In this document: piece after piece, positions 1-7,249 of the stretch
How the letters are laid out: each line of letters opens with the position of its first letter
Numbering within the stretch: the first letter of the stretch is position 1
Assembly (NCBI GenBank): GCA_019635215.1
Contig: JAHBZZ010000003.1
Span: 62,001 to 126,000 of the forward strand
Source: Nitrosomonas sp.
Lineage (GTDB): Bacteria; Pseudomonadota; Gammaproteobacteria; Burkholderiales; Nitrosomonadaceae
Direction of reading: 5' to 3'
DNA length: 64,000 nucleotides
Notes under the pieces: model-generated
Told to the model about the DNA's origin: nothing
Seen by the model: the letters and a program-made list of their open reading frames with translations, nothing else
Database searches by the model: none
Made by a program: the position numbers and the translations under genes

Positions 1-765
1 TATCAACTGCGCAGAATCAAACAGCAGGCAGACCAGGTTTGGACCAATATCGATTGTCTGTTGACGCCAACTGCCGGAACGATTTATCCCATTCAGGCCG
101 TGCAGCAGGATCCGATTCGCCTCAATACCAACCTGGGTTACTACACCAATTTCATGAATCTGCTCGATTATGCCGCAGTTGCCGTGCCTGTCGGTTTTCA
201 GAATGACGGATTGCCTTTTGGTGTTACGCTGGTAGCACCCGCCCATCAGGATGAGCCGCTGCTGCATCTGGCACAGCGTCTGCAGCAAGCCTATTCGTTG
301 CCGTTGGGTGCAACCGGCGTCGTATTTCCCCAAGATACTTCCATTCCAGCCACATCCCAATCTGATCGGGTATGTATAGCCGTCTGTGGTGCGCATTTAT
401 CCGGCTTGCCGTTGAATGAGCAGTTAACCAGCCGCCAGGGCCGGTTAGTGACTAGCACGGTGACTTCATCCGACTATAAACTCTACGCATTGCCAGGAGA
501 AGCGCCGCAACGCCCCGGATTAATCCGGGTCAACCCAAATGAGCAAGGCACAGCAATCGAAGTGGAGGTTTGGGAATTACCGGTACACGAATTGGGCAGT
601 TTTGTGGCCGGTATTCCGGCACCGCTGGGTATCGGTACGATTACCCTGGCCAACGGCGAAACAGTTCAGGGCTTTCTGTGTGAGCATTACGCCATCGGTA
701 CTGCAAAAGATATCAGTCACTTCGGCGGATGGCGCAACTACCTGCTGAAGCCGGATTGCTTATAG
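1..765 (+). CDS. atzF: Allophanate hydrolase, C-terminal part (5' end outside window)
   Basis: The reading frame is open from the first base (TAT CAA CTG...) to TAG at 763-765, so only the last 254 residues are present; the family is usually about 600 residues. Residues 1 to about 115 are the end of an amidase-signature domain (PVGFQNDGLPFGVTLVAP is typical of its last strand). Residues about 120-254 are the separate allophanate hydrolase C-terminal domain, ending in HFGGWRNYL. The enzyme hydrolyses allophanate to ammonium and CO2, the second step of ATP-dependent urea breakdown after biotin-dependent urea carboxylase. That carboxylase gene would be expected upstream, outside the window. Family assignment is firm from the two-domain order. 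The catalytic Ser-cisSer-Lys triad lies in the missing part and cannot be checked. Confidence 0.85.
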   Translation, partial: YQLRRIKQQADQVWTNIDCLLTPTAGTIYPIQAVQQDPIRLNTNLGYYTNFMNLLDYAAVAVPVGFQNDGLPFGVTLVAPAHQDEPLLHLAQRLQQAYSLPLGATGVVFPQDTSIPATSQSDRVCIAVCGAHLSGLPLNEQLTSRQGRLVTSTVTSSDYKLYALPGEAPQRPGLIRVNPNEQGTAIEVEVWELPVHELGSFVAGIPAPLGIGTITLANGETVQGFLCEHYAIGTAKDISHFGGWRNYLLKPDCL

Positions 766-838
766 GACGGCAGGATTACTCTCAAAGTAATGGATACCGC
801 ACTTATATGCTAAGAAACAGTATAGGAGGTCAATGGAC

Positions 839-1846
839 ATGCGTTTAGATTCACTTACAAGCAGCAAAATACAACCTGATTCAATTCAGGGAACTGGAAA
901 ACCGGATAATGCTATAGATTGGAATCCGACAGAAGTACTTGCATTACTGGATGCGCCTTTTAACGATCTGATTTATCGTGCGCAAAACGTACATCGCCAG
1001 CATCATGACGCTAACGGTGTGCAGTTGTCGACCCTGATTTCAGTGAAAACAGGGGGATGCCCGGAAGACTGCGGCTATTGTCCGCAAGCAGCACGTTATC
1101 ATACCGGCATCCAAAATCAGGATATGCTGTCGCTGGACGAAGTGGTGTCCGCTGCAGCTACCGCCAAGGCAAAAGGTGCGTCACGGTTTTGCATGGGCGC
1201 CGCGTGGCGTGGCCCCAAGCAGCGCGATATCGAAAAAATGACGGCAATGATACGCGCAGTCAAATCACTGGGTATGGAAACCTGTGCCACATTGGGTTTG
1301 TTAAAAACAGGCCAGGCGCAGCAGTTGGGTGAGGCCGGCCTGGACTATTACAACCACAATCTCGATACCGCACCGGAATTTTATGAAGAAATCATCACTA
1401 CACGGCAATACCAGGATCGCCTGAATACTTTGCAGGAGGTGCGCGAAGCCGGGATTAATGTGTGTTGCGGCGGTATTGTCGGTATGGGGGAGACCCGCCG
1501 TTCACGCGCCGGATTGATCGCGCAATTAGCCAATCTGAATCCATATCCGGAATCGGTGCCGATTAATCATCTGGTGCAGGTTAAAGGTACGCCTTTGTAT
1601 GGCACCGCCGCGCTTGATCCGCTCGAATTCGTGCGCACCATCGCCGCAGCGCGGATAACCATGCCGAAAGCAATGGTGCGATTGTCAGCAGGACGTCAGG
1701 AAATGTCAGAAGCAGTGCAAGCACTGTGTTTTCTGGCCGGTGCCAACTCAATTTTTTATGGCGACAAACTATTGACGACGGGAAATCCGGAAACAGATCG
1801 TGACCGGGCATTATTGGATAAATTGGGGCTGCACGCGCTGTCATAA
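839..1846 (+). CDS. bioB: Biotin synthase
   Basis: Radical-SAM enzyme that inserts sulfur into dethiobiotin, the last step of biotin synthesis. The CxxxCxxC cluster is seen as [12 protein letters not shown] (C74, C78, C81), followed by the BioB-typical [11 protein letters not shown] and YYNHNLDT motifs. The length (335 residues) is normal. Two in-frame ATGs exist, at 833 and 839. The strong Shine-Dalgarno AGGAGGT ends at 830, only 2 nt before the first but 8 nt before the second, so 839 is preferred. It begins 73 bp after the allophanate hydrolase stop on the same strand and may be co-transcribed. Urea carboxylase, the partner of allophanate hydrolase, needs biotin. No other bio gene is nearby. 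Confidence 0.96.
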   Translation: MRLDSLTSSKIQPDSIQGTGKPDNAIDWNPTEVLALLDAPFNDLIYRAQNVHRQHHDANGVQLSTLISVKTGGCPEDCGYCPQAARYHTGIQNQDMLSLDEVVSAAATAKAKGASRFCMGAAWRGPKQRDIEKMTAMIRAVKSLGMETCATLGLLKTGQAQQLGEAGLDYYNHNLDTAPEFYEEIITTRQYQDRLNTLQEVREAGINVCCGGIVGMGETRRSRAGLIAQLANLNPYPESVPINHLVQVKGTPLYGTAALDPLEFVRTIAAARITMPKAMVRLSAGRQEMSEAVQALCFLAGANSIFYGDKLLTTGNPETDRDRALLDKLGLHALS

Positions 1847-2045
1847 ATATTAGCCGATTTGACCAAGTAGATTTAATGGACAGTTATTGTTTCCACAGCG
1901 ACACGCAATTTTCGACATTCCAGTCCGCATAATCGGGTTTTTGTGTCACACTTTTATCCGTGACTGGTTTGGAGTGATGGGATTGTGCTCTACAGCCCTG
2001 ATTTGATCAGGTCTGATTAAACTGTTATTTAAGATAGGAGACAAC

Positions 2046-2444
2046 ATGATAAAGAATATCGAACGGTTTTTGTGTGTTTTGTTAGTATTCATGCCTATTA
2101 CTGTGTTTGGTGTTGACCTGGAATCAGTTGATGGGATATGGCAGGATAAGGAGCGAAAAAGTAGTTACTATTCTATTTTCCAAAATGAAAACACAATTGT
2201 GATGACTGATTTGAAAGCATTGGAAGTTGATGGCAGTACGCGTGCAGCAACTTATGTTGGATCAAAAGATGATCTTTTGTTAACACCGTTAGCGCCACGT
2301 CAGAGTGGCCCCTTCAGTCCAGATAACCCTTTGAGTCAGATACCTATAGTTTTAAATTTTGTTTCTAATAATGAATTAGAGCTGATTATTCAATGCGATC
2401 TTTGTGGAGTAGTTCCTAGAAATTTAATAAAGGTTTTTAAATAA
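2046..2444 (+). CDS. Small secreted protein of unknown function
   Basis: 132 residues, starting at ATG behind TAGGAG. Residues 1-22 look like a Sec signal peptide (basic start, hydrophobic core, cleavage near VFG|VDLE). The mature part is about 110 residues with a DGIWQD start that recalls small beta-rich periplasmic proteins, and a CDLC pair near the end that could hold a metal or disulfide. I do not recognise a family. It stands alone between bioB and the convergent AGCS symporter gene. Confidence 0.6.
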   Translation: MIKNIERFLCVLLVFMPITVFGVDLESVDGIWQDKERKSSYYSIFQNENTIVMTDLKALEVDGSTRAATYVGSKDDLLLTPLAPRQSGPFSPDNPLSQIPIVLNFVSNNELELIIQCDLCGVVPRNLIKVFK

Positions 2445-2608
2445 GCCCACTGCTATCCCTCCCGTTAGCTAACGAACGGAGGAGACCAGATTTGCCCAAA
2501 TATACGGCGCCAAGACTTATCCTTTCCAGCCTGATCGAATAAGTGCGTGCAGAGCCCGCGCAGGGGGGTATAGCACCAAATCTGCGATAGCAATCCGCCG
2601 CGGACAAA

Positions 2609-3982
2609 TTAGTCGACATTGCGCCAACCAGGGTTGGAGAAATAGGTGCGTGTTTCCTTGACTACAATGTTCGATAACAGCAGCAGGCCGATCAGGTTGG
2701 GCAGTGCCATCAGTCCGTTGGCGATGTCGGAGAAGGTCCACACCAGTTCCAGTGACAGCACCGCACCGAGGTAAATCGTTGCAGAGAACACCAGTCGGTA
2801 AGGCACGACTCCCGTTCGCCCGACTAGGCGCTCGATGCAGCGTTCACCGTAGTAGCACCAGCCAAGGAGGGTGGTGAAAGAGAAAATCAGCACACTGAGG
2901 GTCACGGTATACGTTCCCCAATCGTTACCCAATCCTTGTTCCAACGCCCAGGCAGTCATCGGTGCGCCGACCAGCCCTTCCTGCATCCAGGCGCCGGTGA
3001 CGATGATCGCCAATGCGGTGAGGCTGACCATGATGAGTGTATCGATAAAGGTTTGCGTCATGGACACCATGGCTTGGCGCACCGGTTTGTCAGTGATGGC
3101 GGAGGCTGCCGCGATGGCACCGGTGCCGAGGCCGGATTCGTTGGAGAAGATGCCGCGCGCTACGCCCATTTGAATCGCCAGGATCACGGCTGCGCCGGTA
3201 AAGCCGCCGGCGGCCGCAGTACCGCTGAAAGCATCGGTAAATACCAGCATGATCGCCGCGGGCAGCTGGTCGGCGAATACAGTCAGTACCACCAGGTTAC
3301 TGATCATATAAAGGATGCACATCAGGGGTACCGCACCGGCTGCAAAGCGGGCGATGCGCTTGATGCCGCCGAGGATGACTGCTGCTGCGGCGATCGTCAT
3401 CACGGCGCCACTCCAGATGGGCGGTATGCCCCAGGTGGACTGGAGTTGTGTCGCAGCGGTGTTGGCTTGTACCATATTGCCGATACCCAGTGCGGCGATG
3501 GCGCCGAATACTGCGAAGGCAATGCCCAGCGTATTACCCCAGAAACCGCCGATACCGTAAGTCAGATAATACATCGGCCCGCCGCTTTGTTCTCCATGGG
3601 CGTCAGTACGCCGGTATTTTACGCCCAGCAGTCCTTCGGCGTACTTCGTTGCCATGCCGACCAGGCCGGTTATCCACATCCAGAACAGTGCGCCCGGTCC
3701 GCCAATGCCAATTGCTGTCGCGACACCGGCAATGTTGCCGACACCGATGGTTGCTGCCAGTGCTGTGGTCAATGCTTGATAATGCGATACATCACCGGTC
3801 AGTGTACTGCGCTCTTTGCGGCGGACGAAAGCGAGCCACAATGCATGCCCGAGTATCCGGAACTGCAGGCCCCGCAGACGGATTGTCAGATACAGGCCGG
3901 TGAGCAGCAACAACGGGATCAGCAGGAACGGCCCCCAGACAAAAGTATTGATTGTCGTCAGCACCGCATGCAGTTGTTCCAT
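2609..3982 (-). CDS. AGCS-family sodium/amino-acid (alanine/glycine) symporter
   Basis: 457-residue integral membrane protein with about ten hydrophobic segments. It carries the AGCS hallmarks: the N-terminal GPFLLIPLLLLTGLYLTIRL segment, ALAATIGVGNIAGVATAI (the sodium/substrate-binding loop), GGPGALFWMW, a YAEGLLGVKYR stretch and GIFSNESGLGTGAIAAA. Known members import alanine or glycine with sodium. It sits just downstream of the Mrp sodium/proton antiporter operon on the same strand (121 bp gap), which would suit sodium-coupled uptake, although a separate promoter is likely. The substrate cannot be told from the sequence. Confidence 0.93.
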   Translation of the reverse strand: MEQLHAVLTTINTFVWGPFLLIPLLLLTGLYLTIRLRGLQFRILGHALWLAFVRRKERSTLTGDVSHYQALTTALAATIGVGNIAGVATAIGIGGPGALFWMWITGLVGMATKYAEGLLGVKYRRTDAHGEQSGGPMYYLTYGIGGFWGNTLGIAFAVFGAIAALGIGNMVQANTAATQLQSTWGIPPIWSGAVMTIAAAAVILGGIKRIARFAAGAVPLMCILYMISNLVVLTVFADQLPAAIMLVFTDAFSGTAAAGGFTGAAVILAIQMGVARGIFSNESGLGTGAIAAASAITDKPVRQAMVSMTQTFIDTLIMVSLTALAIIVTGAWMQEGLVGAPMTAWALEQGLGNDWGTYTVTLSVLIFSFTTLLGWCYYGERCIERLVGRTGVVPYRLVFSATIYLGAVLSLELVWTFSDIANGLMALPNLIGLLLLSNIVVKETRTYFSNPGWRNVD

Positions 3983-4103
3983 CGTTATTATTCCTCAGGT
4001 GATTGCCGGGTAAGCGGCTGCATCTCAAAGCCAAGTTGTGCAGCAGCCCGCACACATTACTCTTGCGGCGTTTGATCGGGATTTACCAGCTCTTGAATAA
4101 TCA

Positions 4104-4526
4104 TCACTCAGGTTTTCCGTCATCCTGTTGCGCAGATTCAGATTTATCGGTTTGGCTGGATTGATCCAGTATGCCTTCAGGGGGATCCAGAGCGGGTACA
4201 CCGGGGTTGTTTTCCACCCGGTCGCGATAAAGTGCAGCGCGGCCGAGCAGCATCAAGGTGACCGGTGTTGTCAGCGTGACGAAAATCCCGATCAGGATTT
4301 CGTGGAAAACCGGCCGTGATTGCAGCATACTGAAACAGGTGATTGACGCCAGGACGATGGCCGCCGTACCCCAGCTTGTGCCCAGTGTCGGTGCATGGAT
4401 ACGGTCGTAGAAGCTGCGCAGGCGATGTAATCCGAATGAGCCGATGAGCGTCAGTCCAGATCCGATAAACAGGAACGCGGCGATGAGGCATGCCGCCCAC
4501 AAAGGGAGGTCGTCAAAGTGGTTCAT
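4104..4526 (-). CDS. mrpG: Mrp/Mnh monovalent cation/H+ antiporter subunit G
   Basis: 140 residues with three hydrophobic segments. The motif GSFGLHRLRSFYDRIHAPTL is typical of MnhG/MrpG (PhaG). A polar tail of about 35 residues rich in acidic residues follows residue 105. It is the last gene of the mrp operon, and its ATG overlaps the mrpF stop by 4 bp (ATGA), which indicates translational coupling. The complex exchanges cytoplasmic Na+ (or K+) for protons. Confidence 0.92.
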   Translation of the reverse strand: MNHFDDLPLWAACLIAAFLFIGSGLTLIGSFGLHRLRSFYDRIHAPTLGTSWGTAAIVLASITCFSMLQSRPVFHEILIGIFVTLTTPVTLMLLGRAALYRDRVENNPGVPALDPPEGILDQSSQTDKSESAQQDDGKPE

Positions 4527-4804
4527 TCGATGACCTCGCCGCGCATCAGGAATTTGGCCAGCGCCACCGTTGCGACAAAGCCTAGTATCCCGATGATCAG
4601 TGATGCTTCGAAATAAAGCGTATTCCCGGTACGCATGCCGAAAACGAGCAACAGCAGCATCGAATTAACGTAGAGTGTATCAAGACCCAATACGCGATCC
4701 TGCGCGCGCGGCCCTTTGATCATTCGCGTCAATGCGAGCGCCATGGCGATTGCCAGTGCAATTTGTGCGAAAGTGATGGCCCAAAGAAGGATAGCAGCAC
4801 TCAT
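4523..4804 (-). CDS. mrpF: Mrp/Mnh monovalent cation/H+ antiporter subunit F
   Basis: 93 residues with three transmembrane segments. The pattern RMIKGPRAQDRVLGLDTLYVN is the conserved centre of MnhF/MrpF (PhaF); the Asp in RVLGLD lies in the family's membrane motif. It overlaps mrpE upstream and mrpG downstream by 4 bp each. Confidence 0.92.
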   Translation of the reverse strand: MSAAILLWAITFAQIALAIAMALALTRMIKGPRAQDRVLGLDTLYVNSMLLLLVFGMRTGNTLYFEASLIIGILGFVATVALAKFLMRGEVIE

Positions 4805-5286
4805 TCAAATATCTCCCGCAAAAGGTATTCATAGCGATTTTTGATCAGGTCAAGCCAGACAGTTTCGTCTACAAGATCGAAAACATGAAGTAACAATGTT
4901 CCGCGCGCAGCATTGTAATCCAGCCAGGCCGTACCGGGCGTGCTGGTTATGATAACCGCCAGTGCAGCGAGGCCTGTGGAATCGCGTAAGTCGAGCGGAA
5001 TAGTCATAAACCCGGATTTCCGCGCCCGTTTGCCGCCCTGAAGGATGATTCTCGCTACAGCAATATTCGAGCGCACGATATCGTAGAGTACGATGCCGGT
5101 CAGCTTGAGCAGCAGATCCCAGCGCTTGAGGCGCGGCTTGTCAGGCTGGAGCGCGGCCATGCCCTGTACAGCGATAAACGCGATAGCGCTGCCGACAATC
5201 AGTTGGCCCAGTGAAAAATGGGTCAGCAGCAGCCACATGATAATCAGGAAGATCATCAGCAGCGGATGGGGAAATATGCGGTTCAT
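4801..5286 (-). CDS. mrpE: Mrp/Mnh monovalent cation/H+ antiporter subunit E
   Basis: 161 residues. The frame stays open further upstream to about 5700, but that stretch lies inside mrpD and reads as nonsense. The ATG at 5286 overlaps the mrpD stop by 4 bp like the other junctions and gives the family's usual length. Two N-terminal hydrophobic segments are followed by an amphipathic domain; the conserved TSTPGTAWLDY stretch (MnhE TPGT motif) and the LHVFD motif are present. Confidence 0.92.
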   Translation of the reverse strand: MNRIFPHPLLMIFLIIMWLLLTHFSLGQLIVGSAIAFIAVQGMAALQPDKPRLKRWDLLLKLTGIVLYDIVRSNIAVARIILQGGKRARKSGFMTIPLDLRDSTGLAALAVIITSTPGTAWLDYNAARGTLLLHVFDLVDETVWLDLIKNRYEYLLREIFE

Positions 5287-6908
5287 TCTTCTGCCTCCGT
5301 GCGCCACTGTGCGGCTTGCGGCGCTTTCAATACGGCTTCGATATAGGATTCCGGTTCGTGCAGGCTGACAGCCGTTGCTTCCATAAAGCGCATGACCGGC
5401 CCTGCCTGGACAGTGAGCGCCAGTGTCATGAACAACAGCACGGCTACGGGCACAATTTCGGTGAGCAGCACGCGTGGTACTAAAGCCGCTACCGGCGCCC
5501 AGAAGATGCGGATGCCGGCACGCACCAGCGCAATCAGCGCGGCAAGGCCTGAAAGAATGAGCAACGCCACAAACCACCATGCCGCCGATACAATCGTACC
5601 GCCTTGCCCGAATCCCTCGGGGTTGAGAATGGCTGTAAGAATGGCGAATTTGGCGATGAAGCCGGAAAGCGGCGGCAGGCCGGCCAGCAAGATACTGCAC
5701 GCGGCAAAGCTGATACCGAGTAAAGCAACCGCCCCCGGAATAGCGATACCGACGATTTCTTCATCCTCCTCTTCCTCGTCGCTTTCACCAAAGGCTTCCA
5801 TGGTCACGGCCAGAATGCTGGTAATCGGGTTCTGTTCTTTCTCGACGAGTTCGATGAGCATAAAAAATGCGCTGATCGCCAGTGTGGAGCTAGTTAAGTA
5901 GAACAATGCGCTGGCGGTGATATCGGTTTGCGTGAGACCGATGGCCGCCAGCAACGTTCCGGATGAAACCAGCACGGAAAAACCGGCAAATCGGCCAAGC
6001 GACTGTGATGCGAGGACGCCGATAATACCGAAAACGATAGTGATCAGTCCGCCATAGAAGAGGATCTGTGATCCAAAACCACCGCCCGGTTCTTCGCCGT
6101 AAAAAAGCAACGATAAGCGCAGTAGTACATAGATACCGACCTTGCTCATAATGGCAAATATCGCTGCTACGGGCGCCGATGCAAAAGTGTAAGTTGTCGG
6201 CAGCCAGAAGCCGAGCGGCCACATACCCGCTTTGATGAGGAAAGCCACGCCGAGAATGGCTGCGCCGATTTCCAGCAGCATGCGGTTCTCTTCAGCGATC
6301 TGCGGGATGCGCACAGCAAGATCGGCCATGCTGAGTGTACCCGTCGTACCGTAAATCAGAGCGACGCCGATCAGGAATAGCAGCGAAGCTGTCAGATTGA
6401 TGGCGATATAATGCAATCCTGCCCGGACCCGTTGCAGCCCCGAACCGTGCAGCGCCAGACCATAGGATGCGGCGAGCATGACTTCGAAAAAGACAAAGAG
6501 ATTGAACAGGTCTCCGGTAAGGAATGCGCCATTTAAACCCATGAGCAGCAGCAGGAATAGGGTATGGAAGTGCAGGCCGGCTTTGTGCCAGCGTCCGAGC
6601 GAGAAGATCAGCGTGGGAATCGCAAGTATCGAAGTCAGCATGAGCATCATGGCTGACAGACGGTCGAGAACCAGATTGATGGCAAAAGGCGGTGGCCAGT
6701 CGCCAAGCAGATAGACTACGATCCGTCCCCCGCTGGCGTGTGAAATTTCCAGAAGTTCATAGGCTATTCCAAGTAATGCGAGCGTGGCCAGAATCGATGC
6801 GCCTGCCTTAAGGTGCCGTTTGCGGTCCTCGACAAACAGCAGCAGCGCACCTGTGATAAACGGGATCAGAATCGGCGCGATAACGAGATGTTCCGGCGTC
6901 AATATCAT
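5283..6908 (-). CDS. mrpD: Mrp/Mnh monovalent cation/H+ antiporter subunit D
   Basis: 541 residues with about 14 transmembrane segments, homologous to the proton-pumping NuoL/M/N subunits of complex I. Conserved stretches are FFEVMLAASYGLALHG (the key membrane glutamate) and IKAGMWPLGFWLPTTYTFA (the key lysine and the PLHxWLP-like motif). A cytoplasmic loop around residues 370-385 is strikingly acidic (ESDEEEEDEE), which I believe is usual in this subgroup. The gene overlaps mrpC and mrpE by 4 bp each. Confidence 0.95.
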   Translation of the reverse strand: MILTPEHLVIAPILIPFITGALLLFVEDRKRHLKAGASILATLALLGIAYELLEISHASGGRIVVYLLGDWPPPFAINLVLDRLSAMMLMLTSILAIPTLIFSLGRWHKAGLHFHTLFLLLLMGLNGAFLTGDLFNLFVFFEVMLAASYGLALHGSGLQRVRAGLHYIAINLTASLLFLIGVALIYGTTGTLSMADLAVRIPQIAEENRMLLEIGAAILGVAFLIKAGMWPLGFWLPTTYTFASAPVAAIFAIMSKVGIYVLLRLSLLFYGEEPGGGFGSQILFYGGLITIVFGIIGVLASQSLGRFAGFSVLVSSGTLLAAIGLTQTDITASALFYLTSSTLAISAFFMLIELVEKEQNPITSILAVTMEAFGESDEEEEDEEIVGIAIPGAVALLGISFAACSILLAGLPPLSGFIAKFAILTAILNPEGFGQGGTIVSAAWWFVALLILSGLAALIALVRAGIRIFWAPVAALVPRVLLTEIVPVAVLLFMTLALTVQAGPVMRFMEATAVSLHEPESYIEAVLKAPQAAQWRTEAEE

Positions 6909-7249
6909 CGTTCAGGTTCCTTTCCATCGACATGATCGGTTCCTGTCAGTCCGCGGGAGGCCAGCAGGACGACAAGAAAGAGCGCCGTCGTGGCAAAACC
7001 GATAACGATTGCGGTCAGCACGAGTGCCTGCGGAATGGGATCCGCAAAAGCAGCGGGATCAATTTCGGCACCCGCCTGGACGACGGGAGGCGCATTGACC
7101 GTTAGTCGCCCCATGCTGAAGATGAACAGGTTGACAGCATAGGAGAGCAACGCCAGTCCGATGATGACTTGATAGGTGCGCGGACGGAAGAGCAACCATA
7201 CCCCCGATCCGACCAATACACCAATGCCCAGCGATAAAACCAGTTCCAT
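6905..7249 (-). CDS. mrpC: Mrp/Mnh monovalent cation/H+ antiporter subunit C
   Basis: 114 residues, three transmembrane segments, a NuoK-like subunit. The pattern GLALLSYAVNLFIFSMGRL matches MnhC. The ATG at 7249 shares one base with the mrpAB stop (TGATG). The frame is open upstream, but that region lies inside mrpAB. The motif DPIPQALVLTAIVIGFATTA is a strong family signature. Confidence 0.94.
   Translation of the reverse strand: MELVLSLGIGVLVGSGVWLLFRPRTYQVIIGLALLSYAVNLFIFSMGRLTVNAPPVVQAGAEIDPAAFADPIPQALVLTAIVIGFATTALFLVVLLASRGLTGTDHVDGKEPER

Noticed and set aside
2463-2474. 12-bp palindrome cgttagctaacg downstream of the small secreted protein gene
   Set aside because: Short, without a T-run, and no second copy seen.
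2936-4075. 379-codon open frame on the plus strand
   Set aside because: Antisense to the AGCS symporter gene; composition is rich in C, H and Q, without hydrophobic or domain pattern.
5287-5700. Upstream extension of mrpE
   Set aside because: The extension lies inside mrpD in another frame; the 4-bp overlap start at 5286 fits the operon pattern and the family length.
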